From assembly GCA_900772845.1 (NCBI GenBank), contig CAAGSD010000104.1:1-22829 (forward strand): 22,829 nucleotides of DNA, in the 5' to 3' direction. This document shows, in pieces, positions 1-7,234 of the stretch. The notes beneath the pieces are model-generated. The model worked only from the letters and a program-made list of their open reading frames with translations, had not been told where the DNA came from and did no database searches. Every line of letters begins with the position of its first letter. Within the stretch, counting starts at the first letter, position 1. The position numbers were made by a program, and so were the translations under genes. Origin of the DNA: Lachnospiraceae bacterium. GTDB taxonomy: Bacteria; Bacillota; Clostridia; Lachnospirales; Lachnospiraceae.

Positions 1-15
1 CGGCTGTCGCCGTAT

Positions 16-79
16 AAAAATAGAACGAAATAACCTCTTGTGTGAGCAAGCTCCCACCGAGGTATTCCGTTCTATTTTT
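16..79. terminator. Long imperfect palindrome, probable bidirectional terminator
   Basis: The arms at 16-37 and 59-79 are complementary over 20 of about 21 positions, with one mismatch and one bulged base. The pairing nearly continues through the centre: 40-47 GTGTGAGC faces 50-57 GCTCCCAC with one mismatch. The outer ends are A5 on the left and T5 on the right, so the stem ends in a short U-run read from either strand. It lies 25 nt after the stop of the leftward ABC ATPase gene, where a terminator is expected. The stem is AT-rich at its base, unlike a textbook intrinsic terminator, so a dispersed palindromic repeat is an alternative. Confidence 0.6.
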
Positions 80-104
80 GCATGGCTCGTAACTTTCAAG
101 ATAA

Positions 105-908
105 CTACGCAAGCATCATTCTGTCATTGGCGAATTCTCCGCCACTGACTTCCTCAAACTTCGCCAGCAGGTCCTTCACCTGAAGCTTCTTCTTCTCTTC
201 CCCGGCCACATCGTAGATCACTTTGCCTTCGTGCATCATGATCAGGCGGTTGCCGTGAACTATGGCATCCTTCATATTGTGAGTTACCATCATAGCGGTC
301 AACTGATTCTCTGCGATGATCTTGTCACTGATCTCCAATACTTTTGCTGCGGTCTTGGGATCCAGTGCTGCGGTATGTTCATCCAACAGAAGAAGCTTGG
401 GCTGCTTCAATGCTGCCATAAGCAATGTGATTGCCTGACGCTGACCACCGGACAGAAGACCTACCTTACTGGTCATCCGATCCTCCAGTCCCAGTCCCAG
501 AGTCTGCAGCTTCTCCCGGAACAGTTCTCTGTCTTCTCTGGATACGCCCCAGCGAAGAGTTCTCTTCTCACCACGTCTTAAAGCAATGGCCATGTTCTCT
601 TCGATATCCATGGTAGCGGCGGTTCCCGTCATGGGATCCTGGAATACTCTTCCCAGGTACTTTGCCCTCTTATGCTCCGGCAGGCTCGTAATATCCGTGC
701 CGTCAATAATAATCTTACCGGAATCGATGGGCCATACGCCGGCAATGGCATTCAGCGTGGTGGATTTACCGGCACCGTTACCTCCGATGATGGTCACGAA
801 ATCCCCGGGATTTAAATTTAAGTTTACCCCGTTTAATGCCACCTTTTCATTGATGGTTCCTCTGTTAAATACTTTATGTATATCCTGTATCTCCAATGCG
901 TAAGCCAT
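105..908 (-). CDS. ABC transporter ATP-binding protein (COG1101/TrpXYZ type)
   Basis: This is the ATPase subunit of a three-gene importer, a 267-residue protein that would energise uptake at the cytoplasmic face of the membrane. Visible motifs are Walker A GGNGAGKST (about residues 42-50), the signature LSGGQRQ, Walker B LLLLDEHTAALDP and the switch histidine in VTHN. The DEH after Walker B, where most ABC ATPases have DEP, is typical of this family as I know it. The frame is open 39 codons further upstream, but the chosen ATG begins MAYALEIQDI, where ABC homology starts, and overlaps the permease stop as TAATG, indicating translational coupling. Related streptococcal systems are predicted tryptophan importers (TrpXYZ). 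The substrate cannot be read from this sequence. Confidence 0.93.
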   Translation of the reverse strand: MAYALEIQDIHKVFNRGTINEKVALNGVNLNLNPGDFVTIIGGNGAGKSTTLNAIAGVWPIDSGKIIIDGTDITSLPEHKRAKYLGRVFQDPMTGTAATMDIEENMAIALRRGEKRTLRWGVSREDRELFREKLQTLGLGLEDRMTSKVGLLSGGQRQAITLLMAALKQPKLLLLDEHTAALDPKTAAKVLEISDKIIAENQLTAMMVTHNMKDAIVHGNRLIMMHEGKVIYDVAGEEKKKLQVKDLLAKFEEVSGGEFANDRMMLA

Positions 909-1852
909 TATTTTGACGCTCCTTTCCGAAGTGTTCTCTTCTCCTTCAAGTAAGGAATTGCCAGGAAAATGGCAACTACAATAGCGGAGAACAGTTTCAT
1001 ATCCTCTGAAGGCATCTTCAGCCACAGAACAAACTGATATACCATGTAGTAGATCACTGCACCCAGAATTACAGATGCCAGAGTGAATGCAAAGGCAAGT
1101 TTTCTCTTGCTGGCGAACTTACCGAACAGTACCTCACCGATAATAACAGCTGCCAGACCGATGACAATGGCTCCGCGTCCCATATTGACATCCGATGCCC
1201 CCTGGAACTGTCCGTACAGCGCACCACACAGACCTACCAGACCGTTGGAGATCATCAGTGCCAACACCTTGATAAAGTTGGTATTGATACCCTGTGCTCT
1301 CGCCATATTGCTGTTACAGCCTGTAGCACGGATGGCATGTCCCTGTTCTGTTCCAAAATACCAGTACATCACAGCGATCAGTGCCAGTAAAAATACGATC
1401 ATTCCCAGGAAAAAGAGAAGTCTGCTCACCGAACCGTCCGTCACATAACGCAAAGATACCACCAACGGATAATTGTCCACACTGACCGGCTGGTTTGCTT
1501 TGCCCATGATATTCAGATTAATGGAATACAGGGAGATCTGCGTCAGAATACTTGCCAGAATTCCGGGGATTCCCAGTGCTGTGTTCAGCAGTCCCGTTAC
1601 CATGCCTGCCAATGCTCCAGCTAAGAAAGCAATAGGCAGCGTAGCTATAGGAGAAACTCCCGCACGAATCAGCATAACGGATACCGCAGCACCGGTTGCA
1701 ATGGAACCATCCACGGTCAGATCAGCGAAATCCAGCAGGCGGAACGTAATATACACTCCCAGTGCCATGACTCCCCAGATCATTCCCTGCGCTATTGATC
1801 CCGGCATTGCCCTGAACAGGGAAAGGGGATTCAGTGACATAAAGTAAGACAT
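908..1852 (-). CDS. ABC transporter permease (COG4120/TrpXYZ type)
   Basis: This is a 314-residue membrane protein with about eight or nine hydrophobic segments spread along its length. It resembles the LivH/BPD_transp_2 family of permeases that pair with COG2984-type binding proteins. The cytoplasmic segment around EQGHAIRATGCNSNMARAQG matches the region these permeases use to dock the ATPase. AGGAGG lies 8 nt before the ATG. The gene shares one base with the downstream ATPase gene. It is separated by 102 nt from the upstream lipoprotein gene, and that gap holds a strong hairpin. The transported substrate is not evident; tryptophan or another small amino-acid-like compound is inferred only from family annotations. 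Confidence 0.92.
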   Translation of the reverse strand: MSYFMSLNPLSLFRAMPGSIAQGMIWGVMALGVYITFRLLDFADLTVDGSIATGAAVSVMLIRAGVSPIATLPIAFLAGALAGMVTGLLNTALGIPGILASILTQISLYSINLNIMGKANQPVSVDNYPLVVSLRYVTDGSVSRLLFFLGMIVFLLALIAVMYWYFGTEQGHAIRATGCNSNMARAQGINTNFIKVLALMISNGLVGLCGALYGQFQGASDVNMGRGAIVIGLAAVIIGEVLFGKFASKRKLAFAFTLASVILGAVIYYMVYQFVLWLKMPSEDMKLFSAIVVAIFLAIPYLKEKRTLRKGASK

Positions 1853-1870
1853 TTCTTTTTCCTCCTAAAA

Positions 1871-1914
1871 CTTCCGATAGGGATACCGCTTATCTGGCGC
1901 TATCCCTATCGAAG
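1871..1914 (-). terminator. Intercistronic hairpin behind the solute-binding protein gene
   Basis: The arms CTTCCGATAGGGATA (1871-1885) and TATCCCTATCGAAG (1901-1914) pair over 14 bp with one bulged base around a 15-nt loop. Read on the minus strand, the stem is followed by only four T residues and then directly by the AGGAGG ribosome site of the permease gene. The short U-run suggests partial termination, or protection of the 3' end of the lipoprotein message, rather than full termination. Either would give more binding protein than permease. That role is inferred. Confidence 0.65.
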
Positions 1915-1954
1915 TATATTTTGTTAGAACCGTACTTAAATACCTGTATAACTC

Positions 1955-2989
1955 TTACTGGATCGCTACATAATCATCGGGAACGGTGATACCCAGTTCC
2001 TCACAGATCTTCGCATTGTATTTCTTGGTAACGTTGGGAGCGTAGCGAACATCCATGGTGGTGATATCTGCGCCCTCAGCCAGAATCTCGTAAGCCATCT
2101 CACCGGTAGCATATCCCAGATCGTAGTAGCTGATGGATAAGGTTGCTACACCACAGCCATTGCAGATACCTTCCTCACCGGCAATAACAGGGATCTTAGC
2201 GGGAGCTACGACATTATATACAGTCTCGGTTACGGATGCCAGCGTGTTGTCGGTAGGAATGTACAGGACATCACATTCTCCTGCAGCTGCCGTGGTAACG
2301 GACTGTACTTCGTTGGTATCAGCGATAGCATACTCTTTATAAGCAATACCGTCTTTGTCCAGAGCAGCCTCAAACAACTGGATCTGATACAGAGAGTTAG
2401 CTTCTGCGGAACAATATAACAGACCAACCTGCTTTACATCCGGGAACAGTTCCTTTAACATAGCTTCCTGCTCTTCAATAGGAGCCAGATCGGAAGTACC
2501 GGAAATATTTCTGCCTGTAGCACCAGACCAGTCGGAGATCTCCAGTGCGGTAGCGTAATCCGTTACGGAAGTACCTAAGATGGGGATCGTGGTGGTTGCT
2601 GCTGCTGCACTCTGTAAAGGAGAGGTTGCATTGGCAAGGATCAGATCCACTCCATCAGATACGAAACCATTACAGATGGTAGCTGCAGTGGTCTGCTCAC
2701 CCTGTGCATTCTGCAAATCAAATTTTACATTATCCCCAAGCTTTTCTTTTAAAGCATCCTGGAATCCCTGGGTCGCTGCATCCAGAGCCTCATGCTCAAC
2801 CAACTGGCAGATTCCGATGTTATATACCTTGCCATCTGTGGAAACGGCACCGGTAGCTGCTGCTTCACTCTGGGCTGCGCCGGTAGCTGCTGTGGTGGAA
2901 GCAGTTCCGTTATCGGTGCTGCCACAACCTGTCAGGACAGATGCTGCCATTACTGCGGTAAGTACTACAGATAATAATTTCTTTTTCAT
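1955..2989 (-). CDS. ABC transporter substrate-binding lipoprotein (COG2984, ABC_sub_bind)
   Basis: This is the extracytoplasmic binding lipoprotein of the importer, 344 residues. The N-terminus MKKKLLSVVL is followed by a hydrophobic stretch and the lipobox LTGC, with the acylated cysteine at residue 22. A Ser/Thr/Ala-rich linker follows (about residues 23-50), and then the mature domain starting near KVYNIGICQLVEHEALDAA, a hallmark of the COG2984 family. The frame stays open 17 codons further upstream to an ATG at 3040, but that would put a charged extension before the signal peptide. The chosen ATG has GAGGA about 8 nt upstream. It is the first gene of its operon, about 82 nt after the predicted transcription start. 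The ligand is unknown; homologues are annotated for tryptophan or tyrosine uptake. Confidence 0.93.
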   Translation of the reverse strand: MKKKLLSVVLTAVMAASVLTGCGSTDNGTASTTAATGAAQSEAAATGAVSTDGKVYNIGICQLVEHEALDAATQGFQDALKEKLGDNVKFDLQNAQGEQTTAATICNGFVSDGVDLILANATSPLQSAAAATTTIPILGTSVTDYATALEISDWSGATGRNISGTSDLAPIEEQEAMLKELFPDVKQVGLLYCSAEANSLYQIQLFEAALDKDGIAYKEYAIADTNEVQSVTTAAAGECDVLYIPTDNTLASVTETVYNVVAPAKIPVIAGEEGICNGCGVATLSISYYDLGYATGEMAYEILAEGADITTMDVRYAPNVTKKYNAKICEELGITVPDDYVAIQ

Positions 2990-3008
2990 AATAAATGTCC
3001 TCTTTTCT

Positions 3009-3026
3009 GCGGATCTTACGATCTGC
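3009..3026 (-). promoter_or_regulatory. Leader hairpin with GUAA tetraloop
   Basis: In the transcript of the binding-protein gene, GCAGATC and GATCCGC flank GTAA. The stem has four closing base pairs, an A/C mismatch and two more pairs, and the loop fits the GNRA tetraloop pattern. It ends just upstream of the GAGGA ribosome site, so it could affect translation or mRNA stability. The function is inferred. Confidence 0.4.
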
Positions 3027-3042
3027 TTACTGTAATGCATAG

Positions 3043-3064
3043 ACGCTTTAACCTATCAAAGCGT
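3043..3064 (-). promoter_or_regulatory. Inverted repeat at the start of the binding-protein leader
   Basis: ACGCTTT (3043-3049) and AAAGCGT (3058-3064) form a perfect 7-bp inverted repeat around an 8-nt spacer. It starts about 7 nt after the predicted transcription start of the operon. It could be an operator for a repressor or a 5' stabilising hairpin. No U-run follows, so it is not a terminator. Confidence 0.45.
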
Positions 3065-3077
3065 TGCACTGATAAAT

Positions 3078-3106
3078 ATCATAAACCATAAAAGGACATT
3101 CGTCAA
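3078..3106 (-). promoter_or_regulatory. Sigma-A promoter of the COG2984-type ABC operon
   Basis: Read on the minus strand, -35 TTGACG (3101-3106) is followed by a 17-nt spacer and -10 TATGAT (3078-3083). This is close to the TTGACA-17-TATAAT consensus. The predicted start is near 3071. The promoter lies between the end of the preceding minus-strand gene and the lipoprotein gene it would serve. Confidence 0.8.
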
Positions 3107-3139
3107 TCAAATTTCATCGATGCTTTGAATAACAATGAT

Positions 3140-3817
3140 CTAATTTTTAGATATTTCCTTTTTTACCACTTCTCCGGGTCTTTTAAAAATATGTCCGGCA
3201 GGGATCACCCCTCTGACACAGGAAGTAGGATACACGTTGGAATTGCGTCCGATGACCGTTCCGGGATTCAGCACGCTGTTGCAGCCTACTTCCACATGGT
3301 CTCCCAGCATGGCGCCCATCTTCTTCAGACCGGTCTCAATCTTCTCTTCTCCGTTCTTTACGACCACCAGCGTCTTGTCACTCTTCACGTTGGAAGTAAT
3401 GGAACCGGCTCCCATATGGGACTTGAAGCCCAACACACTGTCGCCCACATAATTATAATGAGGCACCTGAACTTTATTGAACAGAACCACATTTTTAAGT
3501 TCTGTGGAGTTGCCTACTACTGCACCTTTACCCACAATGGCATTGCCGCGGACAAAAGCACAGTGACGTACCTCCGCTTCCTCATCAATGATCAGCGGAC
3601 CGTTCAGGCAGGCGGTAGAAGCTACCTTTGCGCTCTTTGCCACCCAGATGTCCTCGCCTCTTTTTTCATAAATTTCTTCCGGCAGTCTCTTACCCAGCTC
3701 CAAAATGAAATCGTGGATTCTGGGAAGCACCTCCCAGGGATATTCTGCCTCCGTGAACAGATCTGCCGCAATGGTCTCCTTCAGATCATACAGATTCTCA
3801 ATCGTAATATTTTCCAT
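3140..3817 (-). CDS. GlmU-like left-handed beta-helix acyltransferase-family protein, no nucleotidyltransferase domain
   Basis: This 225-residue protein has a helical N-terminus (about 1-55), then repeated hexapeptide-type turns from about residue 58 to 205 (IWVAKSAKV, AIVGKGAVVGNS, VGCNSVLNPGTVIG), which build a left-handed beta-helix. The section ELKNVVLFNKVQVPHYNYVGD...MGAGSITSN closely resembles the acetyltransferase half of GlmU. His120 aligns with the catalytic histidine of the GlmU HLTYLGD motif. The uridyltransferase Rossmann domain is absent. Homologues are often labelled UDP-N-acetylglucosamine pyrophosphorylase, which this length cannot support. AGGAG lies 9 nt before the ATG. It follows topB by 17 nt and is probably the last gene of that run. 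The acyl donor and acceptor are unknown. Confidence 0.8.
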   Translation of the reverse strand: MENITIENLYDLKETIAADLFTEAEYPWEVLPRIHDFILELGKRLPEEIYEKRGEDIWVAKSAKVASTACLNGPLIIDEEAEVRHCAFVRGNAIVGKGAVVGNSTELKNVVLFNKVQVPHYNYVGDSVLGFKSHMGAGSITSNVKSDKTLVVVKNGEEKIETGLKKMGAMLGDHVEVGCNSVLNPGTVIGRNSNVYPTSCVRGVIPAGHIFKRPGEVVKKEISKN

Positions 3818-3834
3818 GATAGTTTCTCCTGTCT

Positions 3835-5883
3835 TTATTCTTTATTTTTTGCATTGGATTGCTTTGTCTTCTTCTGATAAAACTCTTCCGTAGCCTGGAA
3901 CTGTCTCCAGAGCACTCCCTGATTGTTCAGGCTGCGTACAGCGGTGGTTCGTCTCCCTACAAAATCCGTCAGCTTTCCCATGTACTCTTCCGGTGTGATC
4001 ACACCGTCCGCCACCATGGTAAGTCCCTTTTCCCAACTGGCCGTCAACGCCGGATTTAAAAGCGGTCTTATGGAATCGGATACCACATCATAGATCATCT
4101 CTCCCATCTGGGTAGGGGTTAATACCTGAGTCTTCTTGTTCAGTGCCAGATATTCGATATTCACCAGTTTTTTCAGGATCTCCGCTCTCGTGGCGCTGGT
4201 GCCGATGCCGCTTCCCTTGATCTGGGCCCGCAGTTCTTCGTCCTCAATAAACTGGCCCGCATTTTCCATAGTCAGGATAATGCTTCCCGAAGTGTAACGC
4301 TTGGGTGGCGAAGTCTCGCCCTCCTTGATCTCATAGGTATCCGCAGTCAGAGAATCTCCTTTTTTCAGATGCATCAACAGATTGGTAAGCTCTGCATCGC
4401 ATTTTTCATCGGCACTTTCATTCTCGTTCTCTTTGTCTTCCTTCGGTGCCATATTCTCCTTCTTAAAAGAGAAGTTCGTCACCTTCAGATACCCTTCCTG
4501 TACCAGTACCTTAAAGCTGGCAAAAAAGTTTTCTTCCTTTACCTTCACTGTCAGAGAGAACTTCTGATAGACTGCCGGAGGATAGAAAATACTCAGGAAC
4601 CGGCGCACAATGACCTCGTACACCTTTGCCGCCGTAGGAGCAAGCCCTGCCAGATTGTTCAGTCCCTGTCCTGTAGGAATGATGGCATAGTGATCTGTGA
4701 TCTGCTTATCGTTGACATAGCGGCTCTTTGCAATATTCTTATAAGTTCCCTGTTCCAAAACCTCTTTGGCAAAAGGAGCTGCCAACGTATAATTACGAAG
4801 TCCGCCAATGTTTTTATGGATTTCCTTTGCTACTGCTGTAGACAGCACTCTGGCATCCGTTCTGGGATAGGTGGTCATCTTTTTCTCATATAATTCCTGC
4901 ACGATCCGCAGGGTCTCATCCGGACTGATCTTAAAGTATTTGGAACAGTCATTCTGTAGTTCTGCCAGATTGTACAGAAGCGGCGCATTCTTGTTCTCTT
5001 TTTTCTTCTCAATGCCGGTGACTGTTACCGGGCCAACCGGTTCTGTGGTAAGTTCTGCGATCAGACGCTCGGCATCCTCTTTTTTCTTGAAACCGTTCTC
5101 TTTATACAGTGCCGGAGAATTATAATATTTCGAGCCTTCCACTGCTCTCCATTCTGCGGTAAAGGGCTTCTCCTGCAATTTAAAATTACCGATCACCCGG
5201 TAAAAAGGGGTCTTAGTGAACGAACGGATCTCCCGCTCTCTGTTCACGATCATTCCCAGGACACAGGTCATGACACGTCCCACGGAGATCACTGCCCGGT
5301 CTCTTTTGAGATAGCCTTTTACCGTATTACCGTATTTTAGTGTCAGGGCTCTGGAAAAATTGATACCCATGAGATAATCTTCCTTAGCCCGCAGATAGGC
5401 AGCATTTCCGAGATTGTCATAGACTGAAAGATCCTTTGCCTCCCGGATCCCACGTAAGATTTCCTCCTCTGTCTGGGAGTCGATCCATACACGTTTCCGT
5501 TCCTTGCCCTGTACGCCTGACATCTGTTCCACCAGACGATAGATGTATTCTCCCTCTCTTCCGGAGTCAGTGCAGACATAAATTGTCGTGACATCCGGCC
5601 GGTTCAATAGGGAGCTTACGATCGTATACTGTTTTTTTGCGCTTTCGATGACTTCGTATTTGAATTCCGCCGGAAGAAAAGGAAGGGTGTCGAAGCTCCA
5701 TCTCCGGAACTTTTCATCATACACCTCCGGATAACTCATGGTGACCAGATGTCCCACACACCAGGTAACGATAGCCTCTTCCGATTCCAGATAGCCGTCT
5801 TTGGAACGCATATTGTATTTTAAAGCATTGGCAAATTCTCTGGCCACGCTCGGTTTCTCTGCAATAAATAAATTTTTACCCAC
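3835..5883 (-). CDS. topB: DNA topoisomerase III (type IA)
   Basis: This is a type IA topoisomerase of 682 residues that cuts and passes single strands, and so can separate linked replication or recombination intermediates. The Toprim domain starts with LFIAEKPSVAREFANALK (residues 5-22) and has the acidic motif TDSGREGE (105-112), in which the second Asp of the usual DxDxE is Gly, a variant known in many Bacillota TopB proteins. The catalytic tyrosine is Tyr339 in TTYPRTDAR. A very acidic, Lys/Glu/Asn-rich insert lies near residues 463-482. The C-terminus is lysine-rich and has no Cys4 zinc fingers. The start codon is GTG; an overlapping ATG 10 nt upstream gives only a five-codon frame. It lies 20 nt after the ATPase gene. 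Confidence 0.95.
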   Translation of the reverse strand: MGKNLFIAEKPSVAREFANALKYNMRSKDGYLESEEAIVTWCVGHLVTMSYPEVYDEKFRRWSFDTLPFLPAEFKYEVIESAKKQYTIVSSLLNRPDVTTIYVCTDSGREGEYIYRLVEQMSGVQGKERKRVWIDSQTEEEILRGIREAKDLSVYDNLGNAAYLRAKEDYLMGINFSRALTLKYGNTVKGYLKRDRAVISVGRVMTCVLGMIVNREREIRSFTKTPFYRVIGNFKLQEKPFTAEWRAVEGSKYYNSPALYKENGFKKKEDAERLIAELTTEPVGPVTVTGIEKKKENKNAPLLYNLAELQNDCSKYFKISPDETLRIVQELYEKKMTTYPRTDARVLSTAVAKEIHKNIGGLRNYTLAAPFAKEVLEQGTYKNIAKSRYVNDKQITDHYAIIPTGQGLNNLAGLAPTAAKVYEVIVRRFLSIFYPPAVYQKFSLTVKVKEENFFASFKVLVQEGYLKVTNFSFKKENMAPKEDKENENESADEKCDAELTNLLMHLKKGDSLTADTYEIKEGETSPPKRYTSGSIILTMENAGQFIEDEELRAQIKGSGIGTSATRAEILKKLVNIEYLALNKKTQVLTPTQMGEMIYDVVSDSIRPLLNPALTASWEKGLTMVADGVITPEEYMGKLTDFVGRRTTAVRSLNNQGVLWRQFQATEEFYQKKTKQSNAKNKE

Positions 5884-5903
5884 GTAATTCCATCTTTCCT
5901 GTC

Positions 5904-7205
5904 TTACGAGTTCTCATCCACGGAATGCAACAGGATCTGTACCTTTCCTTCAATTAATGTCTTCTCATATCCATTCTCGCTAAATATCAGGATGCCGTCT
6001 GCAGTCACATGTTCCCGCTTCATAGCTGCCTGCAGCACCTCATAATCTTTCGAAGTATAACATACCGTGCCGGAATAATCCACCACGATCTTTCTGCCGG
6101 TATCCTCCCTGCACAGAAAATAGATTTTCCCCTGCCTGCTGTTCCAGAGTTCAACCGTCCGGAAACGTCCCTGTAGTACTTCCTGGCAGATCCGACGATA
6201 GGTTAACATTTGAAAATCATTATATTCTTCCCGGATGTACTTTTCATAAAATATACTTCCTTCTGTCCGCCCGGACATCTGATACGGAAACAGAAAACAA
6301 AAATAAAATCTGACAAACGCATTACAGATCTCATATGTACCGGGCAGCACCTTCTCCACCAGTTCCAGTTCCATCAGATTCTTCAGATATACACTGATCT
6401 TGGCCCGGGAAAATCCAGTATGTGCATACATATCGTTCAGTTTTCCATGTCTTCCGTCTGCCAGCGTTGCCAGAATGGTGTCATAGACTGCCGTCTCCCG
6501 CAGTTCCTCCGACAGCCATTTTATCATAAGTTCCGGCAGAAAGCTGTTCCTCTGTAAAAGCAGCCGGATCAGATTCTCTTCTGCCGAAATCTGCGGATAA
6601 AGCAGCCGCCACAGTCCCGGCAGTCCTCCCAGCGCCGCATAAAGTGAAATACTTTCCTGTACCGTATAGCCGGAAAATATCTTACGCATGACGGAAAAAG
6701 GCAGTTCCTTCACCTTCAAAAATCCACTGACGGAAAATGCCAGATTTCCCACTTTAGAAATCATGCTGTTCTCCACCCATCCGGAGGCATAAGTGGTCAG
6801 GATGACTAGCAGTGCTTCTTTTTTCTCCTTCAGGAACCGGATCAGTTCCTGCAAAAACAAAGTATCCCCTTTTAAAAGATACTGAAAATTCTCTATGATA
6901 AGTACTTTCTTCTCCGCTGTCGTTTCGTCTTGTTGTACTGTCATGCATTCCAGCAATTCCTGCCAGGAAGGATACTCTGCAATCTCCTTTCCCAGACTTT
7001 GCAGTTCCCGTCCCCACAAATATTGTTGTTCCCTGGAAGAACAGTTTCCCGCACTATAACGCAGCGTCTGCTTTTTCTCCGTAAAAGCGGTTAAGAGAGC
7101 CGTCTTTCCAACGCCTCTCTGTCCATACACCACCAGGATCTGACTCCCTGTTCTCTTATAATGATTTTCCAAAAAAGCTGTTTCCTGTTCCCTTCCAGTC
7201 AACAT
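5904..7205 (-). CDS. ATPase_2 / DUF234-type AAA-family ATP-binding protein with degenerate Walker B
   Basis: This 433-residue protein fits the archaeal-type ATPase family (PF01637) with a C-terminal DUF234-like region. It opens with the family-typical MLTGREQE and Walker A GQRGVGKT (residues 28-35). Walker B reads VLIIENFQYL (101-110), where relatives usually have VLIIDEFPYL. Both acidic positions are therefore changed, Asp to Glu105 and Glu to Asn106. A winged-helix-like part follows (about 245-295, with FSRAKISVYLKNLMELELVEKV), then YEICNAFVRFYFCF, typical of DUF234. The biological role of this family is poorly defined. GAGG lies 6 nt before the ATG. It sits between a c-di-GMP phosphodiesterase and topB. 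The family call is firm; function is unknown. Confidence 0.85.
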   Translation of the reverse strand: MLTGREQETAFLENHYKRTGSQILVVYGQRGVGKTALLTAFTEKKQTLRYSAGNCSSREQQYLWGRELQSLGKEIAEYPSWQELLECMTVQQDETTAEKKVLIIENFQYLLKGDTLFLQELIRFLKEKKEALLVILTTYASGWVENSMISKVGNLAFSVSGFLKVKELPFSVMRKIFSGYTVQESISLYAALGGLPGLWRLLYPQISAEENLIRLLLQRNSFLPELMIKWLSEELRETAVYDTILATLADGRHGKLNDMYAHTGFSRAKISVYLKNLMELELVEKVLPGTYEICNAFVRFYFCFLFPYQMSGRTEGSIFYEKYIREEYNDFQMLTYRRICQEVLQGRFRTVELWNSRQGKIYFLCREDTGRKIVVDYSGTVCYTSKDYEVLQAAMKREHVTADGILIFSENGYEKTLIEGKVQILLHSVDENS

Positions 7206-7234
7206 GGCAGCCTCTTTCTTTCTGAAACAACAGA

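Noticed and set aside
2990..3040. Seventeen-codon N-terminal extension of the COG2984-type lipoprotein, from the ATG at 3040
   Set aside because: It would place charged residues before the signal peptide, has only a weak ribosome site and covers the leader hairpin; the ATG at 2989 has GAGGA and a normal signal sequence.
3111..3150. Hairpin-like ATCTAA/TTAGAT and CATCGATG motifs as the terminator of the beta-helix gene
   Set aside because: The stems are short and AT-rich, the first includes the stop codon, and no adequate T-run follows; the evidence is too weak to annotate.
3125..3877. Open frame of 250 codons on the plus strand opposite the beta-helix gene
   Set aside because: The minus-strand protein shows hexapeptide repeats and a ribosome site; this frame shows neither.
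3835..5883. topB taken as a sign of an integrative conjugative element
   Set aside because: No integrase, relaxase, VirB4/VirD4 type gene or attachment repeat was seen, and the neighbours are housekeeping genes.
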